Shown: piece after piece, positions 51,519 through 62,497 of the stretch
How positions within the stretch are numbered: the stretch's first letter is position 1
How the letters are laid out: every line of letters begins with the position of its first letter
Source: Monocercomonoides exilis
Lineage: Eukaryota; Preaxostyla; Oxymonadida; Polymastigidae
DNA: 64,000 nucleotides
NCBI GenBank assembly: GCA_001643675.2
Contig: LSRY02000013.1
Coordinates: forward strand, 126,501-190,500
Direction of reading: 5' to 3'
Position numbers and translations under genes: made by a program
Notes under the pieces: model-generated
Told to the model about the DNA's origin: nothing
Seen by the model: the letters and a program-made list of their open reading frames with translations, nothing else
Databases searched by the model: none

Positions 51519-51812
51519 CAAACAAGATTTGAAATGAATTGTTAAATATTTTCTGTGTTATCATTCAGCTTTTTTATATTTTTATTTTTATTTTTATTTT
51601 TTTTCAATTATTTTTAAATCCAATTCGATTAACTTACAAATCACAAATAAAGTGAGAACTTTATTTTCTAATTTACTTCTGCCTGTTCTTTTTTCCCCTT
51701 TTATAAACACAAACTATCAACAAAAATAAACACTATCAACACAAAATTTGAATAAAAAATAACAAAAAAAGAAACACAAGTCTTAGACATTAAAGAAGTC
51801 AATTATGGCTTC
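51519..51812. other. convergent 3' spacer
   Basis: 294 bases between the separase stop and the RasGEF stop. T-rich on the plus strand at 51560-51610, then AT-rich, consistent with two 3' UTRs. No gene. Confidence 0.5.
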
Positions 51813-54800
51813 TCAACGAATGCTGCTCTTCTCTGCATTGTTCGGCTCCAGTGCGAGAGAGATCGCCATAAACCGTTTTGTGGGGTGGGGATTCCAGTGG
51901 CGCATGATGAACGACTGAATTGGCCTGCTGAACGAATAATACGAAAAGTAGGAAGAGGAAGTCTGCGAAGTGCTGGCGGAGGAGGAGTTGGAAGAGGAAG
52001 GGATCGAATAGGGACTCTGATACTGCAAGAAGTCAGTGGCGATGTCGTACACACGCCGCAGGAAGTCTACGTTGATCATTCCATCAATTTTGGTGTCGTT
52101 CTCAAAAATGAGTGACATCTGCTGAAGATACGCAGCTGAAAGAGAAGAAATCGAAAAATTACACAAAACAAAATACAGAAATCGTTCGTCAATTTGAAAA
52201 ATATTGAAATTGCCAAAGAAAAGAAAGAGAACTGTTAAAATATGTGAAAGCAATTGAGCATACGGCTATTGATGTTTGAAAGCACATATGCATTTGAAAA
52301 AGAAATGTTGTAAAGCAATTTATTAACAGAATTATTTATCAATAATTGAAGCAAACAATGGAGGCACTATTGGAGGCTTGACTTGCTTGAGTCTGGCTTT
52401 TGCTACTTTGAAGTTGCCTGTTGGATTGACATAGCGACGATACTCATTGTACAGCTGAATGCAACAAATCATAAAAAAAACAGTCAGAGGAATGATAAAA
52501 GCGCGAAATATGAGCAACAAAGAATTGTAAGTTTCACAGAAATCATCAGAAAATTGAAAAGTCATTCCATTCTTTCAAAAGAGAACAAACTGCTGTCACT
52601 TTTTTCCCTATTCCTCCCCACGTGAACTTCAGCCTGGTGATTGGTGTGTCGCTAAGTGCACTGACAATCGCAAACAAGCCGTCGAAGTTGTTGAGCTCAA
52701 ACAGACACTGAATCACTTGAAGGAGATATCCAATCACCTATTAAAATATTCATATGAATAAAATGTTTTCAATAATTGCATTAATTTCACATAGAAAATG
52801 GAAACATCCAACAAAGTTAATAAAAAACGAATGAATAATCGCTATCACTCAATTTGAACGAGAGATAATCATACTGCTCGTCTGCTCTTCACAGTTGAGT
52901 TCTCATCGAGCACCATGTTCATCACAAGATTTGTCAGTCTTTTTGATGACAGATTGATTGCCCAGCGAGCATTCCGCGAGATGCTCTGCCCTTTCGGACT
53001 CTCAAACGCGTTGTGGAACAGCTCAAAGCGGTCGATTTTGCAGTATGCTTCGTACTGGAGCAGGGTGATCTGGATGGCGAGGTCTGACGGGGTGATGTCG
53101 AGCAGCGTGAGAGGAGCAGACGGAGAAGAAGAAGAAGAAGATGATGATGATGATGATGAAGATGTTGCGGCTGAAGTGATGGTGGAAGAGGCAGCAGGAA
53201 TAGGGGGATAAAGTGATGAGTGTGTGGTTGTTCTGGCTATCGAAGTGGGAGTTTGTGTCAATGAAAGTGCAGTGTTCATTGTAAACTCACCAGAACGAAT
53301 AAGCTAAAAATAAAAACAGCAGAGTAATATGATAAGGAGAAAAAATGTTACAAAAATGCCCAATAATATCATTTATGCCTCAAAAGAAGAAGAAGAAGAA
53401 GAAGGAAAGCACACAGTTGAAGGCAGAGTTACTGCTGTATCGTCGCGTGTCTTTGTCTGAAGACGCGAGTGATAAATGCGACGTGTTAGCGAAAAATTGG
53501 ACTGTGCAGCGGAAGAAGAGCTGCTGGAGCGAGAATAGTCGGAGAAGAAAGGCTGATAGGGATCTTCCCTCTCCAAAAGCGACAGACTGACAAGGCCAGC
53601 CGACTGCTTCGAAGTGATCTGTTTTGAAAAGAAAAAGAAAAAGAAAAGAAAAAAGAAAAAAGATATTGAAGCAGATTGATTCATTAATCGCAAATGGAAG
53701 TATTCAAAAGAGCAAACATTGGAGTCAACAATGGAGCGAATGTTAGCCGAAAGTGTTCGGTGGTTGAGTGACAGCTGTGTGTCGCAGAATTCGATCAGCT
53801 CTTCTACCAGATGACAATCAAGGAAATCTGAATAGGTAAATGAATGAATGAATGAATGAATGAATGCGCATTATGTTTAATGAAGACATAATACAACATC
53901 GCCAGAAATGCATTCACAGTGCAGCAATTCACAGACAAATAACTTTAATCGTCATAAAACAGAAAGCTTCCACACCTTTGAAATATCTACTCACCCAGTC
54001 TTTCAGCACATTCCCAACTTTTGTCTGCACCTTCGAGACAGAGTCAGCCGTCTGCTGCCCCATCGGCGCCCGAAAGCGGTCCATTAGTTTGTGCAGAAGC
54101 ACTTCTGGGGTTGTCACCGTGCGATACACAAACAGAAAGAACTTGGTGAATTGCATCTGCGAGGCGTCTGAGCGGTCTGGATTTGTCAGCTTTTCAATCA
54201 GTTTGTTCAACGTTGCCAGACGAATCTTCATAGGATCGTCTGAGGAAGGATCTTCGTACTGGAAAATGTTGAACAAAGAAAAACAATAAATTTAATAAAA
54301 ATTTTAAATATCATACTACAATATTCGTCGGACGATCAGGTCCTTCATTCCAAATTGAATCAGATATTTCTATTTTTTTTTTTTTTTTAATTTTAATTAG
54401 TCACATAAAACTAAAGCATGTTTTCATATTATAATTTTTCAGCAAACCGTCGTCAAGTTTAATCAATCCTATCTTAAGGAGATGTTCTTTGACCCTTTCA
54501 ATATCAACCTCACCCTTGGGAGTTATCATTGTATGAATTGATGAAGTTTGACCCAGTGCCCCCCCAACAATAACAGTTAGCAAAGGAACTGCATCGTCAT
54601 TGGTCCCGCTTGTTGAATTTCGATCATCGTTTGAAAATCCTGGTTGTTCAATAAATTTCAATCTATTACTCCCAAAAAAACTTCCGCCAGAAGAGGTAGA
54701 ATTAGAAGCCTGAGCAGAAAAAGGCGATGCCCCTGGGATTGTCCAACTCTCTAGTGCGGATTGTCGTTGTAAGAGTGAAAGTTCCTCGCTGTTTTCTTCG

Positions 54801-55075
54801 TGTTCTTTTTCTGGAAATGATACTTGTGCTTCTTGTTCAAAGACTTGCAAAGTTGACGAATATCCTTCCAAATTTAAATATTGCATAATTAAATAAATCA
54901 TCAATTGTTTTGGAGGCTGTTGAACAGTAGCAGAAAATTGTTTATAAAACAATTTCGTGCGATAAACAGGCGAAACAAGTTGGTGAGACGAAAATAATTC
55001 TGGATGTCGTTGATAAGCCCTAAAAATCCAATCCGTTCGGTCTGGATGCTGTTCTAAGCTTTGCTGTTGAAACAT
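51813..55075 (-). CDS. LisH-REM-RasGEF exchange factor
   Basis: Nine exons (55075-54412, 54369-54317, 54258-53976, 53827-53718, 53618-53433, 53303-52875, 52737-52600, 52454-52357, 52135-51813) give about 765 residues. All junctions are in phase except the last (52357/52135), where one base is unaccounted for. A LisH motif (QLMIYLIMQYLNLEGY...FEQEA) lies at about residues 58-85. The RasGEF_N/REM domain runs from IWNEGPDRPTNIVYEDP through RLATLNKLIEKLT to VLKDWVSRYFKDFLD. The catalytic RasGEF domain follows with a long Ser insertion: LLDITPSDLAIQITLLQYE, LTNLVMNMVLDEN, VIQCLFELNNFDGLFAIVSAL, ITRLKFTWGGI, LQQMSLIFEN. The product activates Ras-family GTPases by GDP release. The LisH-RasGEF combination is known from Dictyostelium and other amoebae. 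Confidence 0.9.
53844..53867 (+). repeat. (GAAT)n microsatellite in RasGEF intron
   Basis: Six copies of a GAAT/ATTC tetramer in the intron between the REM-domain exons, next to the acceptor (CCTATTCAG on the minus strand). Confidence 0.9.
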
Positions 55076-55814
55076 TCAAAGTTTAAAAAAGCAAAAAATA
55101 ATTAAATTGTTTTGGAATATTTGATCAAGTATTTTTTGTTAATTTGAATTGGAAAGTTTTCACATATGAAAAGAAAAGGAAATGAGGTGAAGCGAATGAA
55201 TATGAAAAAACGGAAAATAAAAAATAAAATACAATTTTTTCTGAATAAAGACTCCATCTTTTTCTTTCATCCATTACATCGTTGATTCTGAGAATATTTC
55301 AATGAGTGACTATAAATCTATTTCTTTCCTTTTCTTTACCCTTCAAAATCAATGTTGAAGATCAATGAAATTCCAAAATTACAGAATTTGAAAGACTTGT
55401 TTCAATAAATCTTTTTCATTCTTTGATTCCACAAACAACGATATTTTATATCCTTCTCCTCTTCAATCCCTTTTCAATTTATAAAAATTGCCTTCATTGT
55501 GATTTTTTCCCCTCCTCTTTTTTCCATTTCAATCTCTTACTCCAAAAAAAATTCTCCCTGTGAACAGAATCTATCAGACATTTCTCGTTCAAATTTAATA
55601 ACCCAAATATAATCTTGGACAAAACCCGGAAATTTCTAACAAAAGTCGAAAAAAAGAAAAAGAAAATTATCAAATTTGATATTAGTAATCACATGCATAT
55701 TTCAATTGTTTAGCAATAATTCAATAAAAATATGATTAAAAAACAGAATTTGATTTATATATTTCTCTTTTACACAAGGATCAATAAACCATAACATATC
55801 CAGTTTTCTTTAAT
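55076..55814. other. spacer upstream of RasGEF
   Basis: About 740 bases of AT-rich and pyrimidine-rich DNA (CCTTCTCCTCTTC tracts at 55450-55550) between the RasGEF start and the transposase relic. No frame of mixed composition and no RNA gene. Confidence 0.5.
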
Positions 55815-57438
55815 ATGTCTTCTTTTCCTTCTTCAACAGCTCTTTCCAAAATTTTTGCAATAGATGAGAATCGAAGACTAGATTTAAAAGTTGAAAAAAT
55901 AAACTTTCTTCTATCAAAAGAAGAAATTTCGCACAAAAGCATTGTTTGTTCAGGGTCAGTTTCTTCTTCGGCTTTATATCGACATATCTCTTCTTAAAAG
56001 CAGGGAAGAGATCCTCAACACAATGGTAGACTGAATATGTTCACAAAGAAGAACAAGAAGAAATTGAAGGATGTGCAAAAACACTTTTGCTTTCGATGAA
56101 CAAAATAACATTTAAAGATGTCGTCAGTATTGTTTCGTATATTTGAGAATATTTTTTTTTGACTCAATTAAATTTATATTTTGAAGCCAAGAATGTTTCG
56201 AAGAGAAGAAAACGAAATGAAGACGACGAATGCGAAATGAAAGAAATTAATGAAAAATGGGCTTGAAGATTTATAAGAAAAAGCAACGCATTGCAAATGG
56301 TCAAACCACAAAATTTAGATATAAAACTGCTTTTAGCATTTTTTCCTGCAAACGTTTCTTTATAATTTTCATTATTAAAGGAAATAATAAAAACAAACAA
56401 AATTAGTCAGGTTCTGATTTAAATATTGATGAAACTGGAATTAGTTTATGCAAATCAGATAATAACAACATCATCACATATTCAGATCAAAAGCAGCCAG
56501 TATCACACTCACAACAGAATAATCCCAACGTGACATCAATTTTCAGAGTTTATGTTAACGGATCTTCTTTGAATCCATTGACGTTGTGGCCTTCGAGAAC
56601 CGTTCCGAAAGATCTTCTTCCTTTGAAGTTTCGAAATGTTGAAATTATTGCCAATGGAAGTGGGTGGACTGCAAAAAGTAACTACGAAGAAATTATGCTG
56701 AAAAACATTTTCACTGCAATAGACAAGAAAAGAGAAGAACTACATGGAAATGAAGCAACTGGTCTCATTATCATGGATGGACATTCGTCAAGGCTTTGTT
56801 GGTCAGTAATATCCGGGTGTCGCACGCATGCAATTGAAATTGCAATTCTTCCATCTCAAACCCCTCATTAAACACAACCCCTTGATAGATACGTGATTGC
56901 CCAGTTCAAAAAAAGGTTGCATTCTTCTTTCGAACCTCCCACCGAAAGTGGAGTATTTGCCTTCAGAAAAGCTCTTGTTCCAGCTTTGGCAGATGCGGTG
57001 TGTACTGCGATGGACCCCAGAACAATTATTAAATCGTTCTATGCATGCGGAATTGAGCCCTGCGATCCTTCCGTTGTTTTGGATCGATCGCACAATCAGT
57101 TGTCAGTCTCAGAAATTTATTCATCAACTTTTTCTTCAAACACTTCTTCAGGAATAATGAACAAAAAGGTTATCACAAGTGATGAATTTGTTGAAATGAA
57201 CACACCACGTGAAAAAGGTTTGAATAATACAAACGTTATTATGAATGTTTATTTCTTTGAAAAATGCTTTTTTATCATTGGAAAATGTGTGTCGAACAAA
57301 TACAGCGTCGTCCAATCCAAGTTGATATCAGTGAGTCAACCAGATGATCAACAGAACAAAAGCAGTGATAAACAAAATTCTGGGCAAAATTTAGAAGCAG
57401 AAATCGAGGAGAATGTTTTGTTTGTGGCTGAAAAATAA
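55815..57438 (+). pseudogene. decayed DDE_1 (pogo/Tigger-like) transposase
   Basis: Pieces of one transposase are scattered over several frames in the normal order. First comes a helix-turn-helix-like start (EKINFLLSKEEISHKSI...SSSALYRHI, 55815-55997). A linker follows (HKEEQEEIEGCAKTLLLSM...FKDVV, about 56040-56130), then fragments of the second DNA-binding region (LQMVKPQNLDIK). The catalytic core begins IDETGISL (first Asp, about 56433), reaches IIMDGHSS (second Asp, about 56770) and continues through LPSQTPH. An in-frame TAA at 56869-56871 falls exactly where the family has Leu in its PxxTHxLQPLD motif, and TQPLDRYVIAQFKKRL continues directly behind it. Several frameshifts and stops upstream show the copy is dead. 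I found no terminal inverted repeats. The second-half frame (to TAA at 57438) is well preserved, so domesticated use cannot be fully excluded. Confidence 0.8.
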
Positions 57439-58322
57439 AAAAGAAAGAAGGTTTCAGAATCTGCTTGGGGAAGACAGTTTGACATTAACTAAGTTGCATT
57501 TCTATTTTCGAGGAACAAAACCTTTAAATAACCGATTTATATATTTTCGTTTTTGATTCATAAATAACAAATGCCAAACGCTTCAGTAAATGAATCTATT
57601 CACACCATAGTGATAAAAATAGAAAAGAATTCAATCATTAACCACTTCAATAGAAATTGTTTTTCCTTTTTTGTTTTTTTTTTTTTTTTCTTATGGACGT
57701 GAATAACAAATTCAACAAACAAACAAAAAATCGAATTTGAAGAAATCGAAAACTGCGGGCTATGCTTCCGTGCTTTGTCCTTTTCCAGGGTTTTGTCCAT
57801 GACCATATTATAAAACAAGTCCATCCAATCTTTCAAAAAGGATAAAACATCTAACTTTTTTGCCCACAATCTGCATGAACACAATTTCCATTCTGTTTCA
57901 ATTGGCTAGCCAAAAATTTCTCGAATAACTCATTCATTGACATTGAAAAAATAAATACGCATTTAGATCTGTAGGCTCTTTCTTTATAATTAGAAAAACA
58001 ATATTAAAACTTCGTACAATTTGTTCAAATCTTTATTCAATAAAACAAGAATTTCATAAAAAACAAGGATCGTTTAGTGTGAGTTTGATAATCTGAAAAA
58101 TATTGTGAAACAGATGAAAAAACGCAAAGCATTTAACAAAAATAACACGACGCCACATGTGGAAGGTTGCAGAAAAAATTCAAAAGAAAGATAAAAATAA
58201 CAGATTAAAAAGCATTTTGACGTGCGAGAAGGAATTATGAAATGATATGATGATGTAATGCTCCGCAAAAAATGTTCTCGATTTTTAATTTAGACAATAA
58301 ACACAACATTAAGTCAATATTT
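57439..58322. other. spacer after transposase relic
   Basis: Nearly 900 bases with an A/T-rich composition and a poly-T run at about 57674-57689. A minus-strand frame (57600-57884, 94 codons) is of doubtful quality. No gene supported. Part of it is the 3' UTR of the PKA regulatory subunit. Confidence 0.45.
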
Positions 58323-59480
58323 TTATCCTTCTTTCTTTTTTTCTTCGTTTTTGCCACTTGTTTTTTCGTCATCTTTACCCATTTCTTCCTTCTTTCTTCT
58401 CATCCATTCTTCATATTGATCAATATTTCTTTTAAGAATATCTTCAATAGGCCCTAACAGACGTTGAAATGCACTCTTTTCAAGAGTTAGGAATTTACAT
58501 TTGCAGAGAGCAATTACAGTCGCTGTGCGAGTCATTTCATCTGAAAGCAACGCAACCTCGCCAAAGAATTCTCCTGATCCCAATTCTCCAACTTTTGTTG
58601 GACCTGCAGATGGATCCACCGTACGTAACACTTCGACTTTTCCACTTTCAATTATGTAAAATCGAGTTCCAATATCACCTTCAGCAATGACCACAACCCC
58701 TTGTTCACATTCTTGAGGTTGAAGTGCATCGCAAAGAGTCTGCCGTTCATATTTGTCAAGTGAATCGAAAAACCTAACTTTCGAGATAAAATCTTGATAT
58801 TTCATTCGCTTTTCCATGACTGTCTTCATCATAACATGCCTATATGTTGCTTGATCAATTGCCCAAAGCACGCAGTCTGTTGTAGCTTGTATTGTTGCAG
58901 CACGTGGACAGTTGTGCATCAATGCAAGCTCGCCGAAAGATTCTCCTGCGCTCAGATGAGACACCTTCACTGGCTCCGATGTCTTGTCTTGAGCTATTAA
59001 AACATCTACTTCACCAGAATCAATAACATAAAAATAGTCCCCTTTATCGAATTGTCTTATAATAATATCATTCGCTTTTTTCTTCATCTCGAACATTGCG
59101 TCTAAAAGTCAATTTTTTGAAAAATATAAAGATAATTGCATTTTTTGTCAAATCTTATAAAAGGAAAATCATAACAACATACCAACAATCATTTCTTTTT
59201 GTTCTTCATCAAGAGCAAAAAATAGAAAGTTTGTTTTCGTAATTTCTCGTATTTTCGCTTTAGATTGTTCAGTTTTTTCAACAACTGATATTGTTTTTGT
59301 TTCATCATATTTAACGGTTGGAGGAGCGATAATTGCATGCCGCCGCCCGCTACGATAAGCTCCAGAAGTTGTTGAAGGTCGTGGAGCCTCTGTTCCTTCT
59401 TCAAGCTCATCTGGAATCGCTGTTCGTTCTAGAATTGGAGATTTAGATGAAGAAGGAGAGGACATTTCAGGAGTTGCCAT
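58323..59480 (-). CDS. PRKAR1A: cAMP-dependent protein kinase regulatory subunit
   Basis: Two exons (59480-59183, 59101-58323; phase-1 intron of 81 nt, donor GTATGT) give 358 residues. The start is the ATG at 59480 (upstream in-frame sequence is AT-rich). The pseudosubstrate RRHAI lies at residues 46-50, with Ala at the phospho-site as in type I subunits. Two cyclic-nucleotide-binding domains follow. In A, the phosphate-binding cassette FGELALMHNCPRAAT keeps the Glu and Arg needed for cAMP. In B, FGEVALLSDEMTRTAT does so too. The N-terminal 45 residues are too short and too Ser/Pro-rich for the usual dimerisation/docking domain, so the subunit is probably monomeric and cannot bind AKAPs. It holds the catalytic subunit inactive until cAMP binds. 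Confidence 0.95.
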
Positions 59481-59704
59481 CAAAATAATTTCAAGAAAAT
59501 AATATAAAAAAAAATCAATATAGATCTCTTCCCATATAATATTAATAAAGAAGATTTGTTCTTTTTGTTTAAACAAAAAAGATATATAAAATTTATTTGT
59601 CAAAAAGTTTCTGTTAAAATTTAAAATTTGAATATTTTTGAATAAACATTTAATAAAAAAAATTTTTTTAAATATTATTTTCTAAAAAAAACATAAAAAG
59701 AAAT

Positions 59705-62311
59705 TCAAGTGTCTTTCAAAGCTTGAGCTGCTCGATATTTCACATCTGCATCCGAATCGCTGGAAGCCATTCTCTCGAGAGTAGCGATGGCCTCCTTCTT
59801 CCAAGCGGTCCTTGTCATAATCCTAATTAAAATTCCCAGAGTGTCTGCCGCGTTGAGCCTGACGTTCGGTACGACATCCCTGCTCAGTCCAGAGACAGCC
59901 GGGAGTGCCTGTGTGAAGAGGTACTCTTCAGAGCACACAGCAGCAAAAGTGCCCAAACAGGCGAGCCCTGTCTGCCTCTCCTTGTGCGTGTTCCCGCGGC
60001 AGAGGGTGCAGCAGAAGGGCATCAGGTTCTTCCCCACCCACTCTGGCCCAAACACTTTGCCCACCTCACACAGACACGCCATCCCTGCCTTCCGCACTGC
60101 CACGACGCCGTCGCACACCCAGTCGAGGCACATCGGCAGGAGCTTCTCTTTGAAGGCTGCCTCGTGCATCTCAGTGGCGACAAGGGGGATGGACGACATC
60201 ACACTCACACGCACACGCCAGGGTATGTCATCAGAAGTGAGGGACTCAATCGCAGGGACGAGACGGGCGCTGATCTGGTTGAGATCAAGCACCTGGGAAT
60301 GAGAGAGAGAAATGGAGGAAAGAAGAAGAGAGAAGAAGAAAGAAAATTGATAAGTTAAGAGAAAAGGAAGATGATAAAAGAAGAAAAAAAGAGTATTTTA
60401 TTGTGTAAAGGAATGAACATTTAACAGATGATTCAGAGAGAAAGAGAAAGAGAAAGATAAAAAATAATAATCATCAAATAAACAAGTCAGACTTTTGTGA
60501 TAGAAGAAAGATTGGCAAGGACTGTCTGTCTGACTTCGATTGATTCTCTGTCTGAGAGAAAGTCCAGCAGAAGAGGGAGGACTTCTCTGTTGAATTCGCT
60601 TTTTGTGAGAAGAGAAGACACAGCCATCACTCCAACAACAAGCGTCTCTGTGAAGAAGAAGAAGAAGAAGAAGAAGAAGAAGAAAAAATGAGAATAAAAG
60701 AATGATTTTTAAAAGATATTGAAGAATTATTAAAAACAAAAACGAAAACAAAAAAAAAAAATAGCATTGAAAGAAGTTCAAAGAAACAATATTTTTTAAA
60801 CCAATTATTAGAAAATGAAAAAAGAAATATTTCATAAAAAATCCATATAAACATTATCATTCACCTTTGAAAGTGCATCCATCGTCTTTTGCTATTTCCT
60901 TGATGGGTGGCAATATCTGCTTCACAATCACTTCAGCTGGAAGTCTCTCACACACAGAAGCCAATCTGGCTGATGCTTCTGTCTTCACAACTGGCTCAGA
61001 ATCCTTTTGAGTCAAAGAGGAAAGGAAAGAAAGATTGGAAATAGAAACAATAAGAAGAAGAAATATTTCATTCCATTAAAATTTTGAGATTTTCAGACAA
61101 ATGGAAATCACTCACCATATTTTAGTGATAAATCAAAATTAATGAAAATTCAACAATTGATAAAAAATAAACATAAAAATCCCTTTTTGACACAATTTCT
61201 TTTCTTTTCTTTTCTTTTCTTTTTCATCCCATTTGCACACCCCCAGCAACTCCAAATAAATCGGAATGATTTCCTGTCTCACTTCATTCACCGACGGCGA
61301 CGCACACAGCCCGTCGATAAGCTCTGCTGCTTTGTATCTCACCCTCCACGAATTGTCCTTTGCGAGGCAACGGGCAATGGGGAGGATGACAGCACACGTC
61401 TCTTCGCTCGTCAGCTGCTTCGCTGCTGCCACAACAGCACCCATCATCCACAGCCGGATGGCGTCGTGTGTGTCTTGCGAGAGCCTCCCCATCATCTCTG
61501 CTATCCTCCCTTTCAGATGCACTTTCTCCACATGCGGAATTAGATTCTGAGGAAGAAGACAAAACATCGAATATTCAGATTAAGAAAGATAAAACGAATA
61601 AATAATGCACACTTTTAATGATTGAGCTGCAAAATTTCTGACTATTTGAACAGGATCTTCTACGAGTCGTGAATACATTTGAAGAAGTTCCTCTTTTTGA
61701 TTCTCAAGGCAATGCGGATAAACAGCTGGAAACAAACAACTCGCAGACACACGCATTGTAAACCAATCTGAAGTGCAGAAGCGCTTCACCAAATCAAATC
61801 CTTGTGAAGCCACGTCTGCAGGAGGCATTGCTTCCAAAACTGTTATTAGTGAATTACAAGCCTTCAAAAAGAAAATGGTTATAATTCAAAAAGGAAAAAA
61901 AACTACTTCAAAAACATACGGACTCTCTAACAAAAGCATCTTCTTTCGAAGCAAGAAGTTCCAAAGGGCGTATCAAAGTATAAGCGAATGAACTTCCTCC
62001 CACTAAATCCACAAATTTTCCAAGCTCCTCAGAAAATACGCCAAGAACTTCATCACCATCTGAAAAAAAATCTGTGAAAATAGGAAATGTTGTTTAAAGA
62101 AGACAACATTCTTCAATCATTTCAAACTTTGAATAAATGGTAAAAATTCATTTCTTGTTCGTTGCGGTCCAACTGCTCGTGCAATGAAACATAAATTTTC
62201 TGCTCCTCTTAAATGTGCCTTTTCATCATGAGTTTGAAAACCTTCGAGAAAATTTGCAGCTTGAAGAAGCATATCTTCAGTAATATCTGAAATCATTCCT
62301 TTAATATTCAT
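59705..62311 (-). CDS. PPP2R1A: PP2A 65-kDa scaffold subunit A
   Basis: Seven exons (62311-62128, 62059-61920, 61861-61613, 61546-61241, 61003-60865, 60647-60493, 60292-59705), all phases closing, give 586 residues, as expected for the 15-HEAT-repeat scaffold that joins the PP2A catalytic and B-type subunits. Recognisable repeats include ARAVGPQRTRNEFLPFI, DWFTMRVSASCLFPAVYP, DNSWRVRYKAAELIDGL, IPWRVRVSVMSSIPL, PEWVGKNLMP, DVVPNVRLNAADTLG and ADVKYRAAQAL at the C-terminus. Exon 1 is shorter than in animals and begins MNIKGMISDITEDM. An upstream exon is possible but not needed to reach family length. Confidence 0.95.
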
Positions 62312-62497
62312 ATAAGAAATTATTTCAAAAATAATGTTTCAGAATCAAAAAATTAAAATTATTTGCATCCAAGGATTGCAAAGTTAAAACCTATTGACAT
62401 TTTTTAAAAAAAGAAATATCCTTCAAAGAATTTTCTTCAAGATGAAATAAATTTATTATATATCATGATCTTTTTCTTTTTTTTGTTGAAAAGAAAA

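Noticed and set aside
57600-57884. 94-codon minus-strand frame after the transposase relic
   Set aside because: The second half is a Lys/Val run from a poly-T tract, with no homology and no splice support. Probably the 3' region of the PKA regulatory subunit.
61060-61240. A micro-exon between PP2A-A exons 4 and 5
   Set aside because: Direct joining of LELLG to DSEPVV gives the same length as other PP2A-A proteins at this place, so no extra exon is needed.
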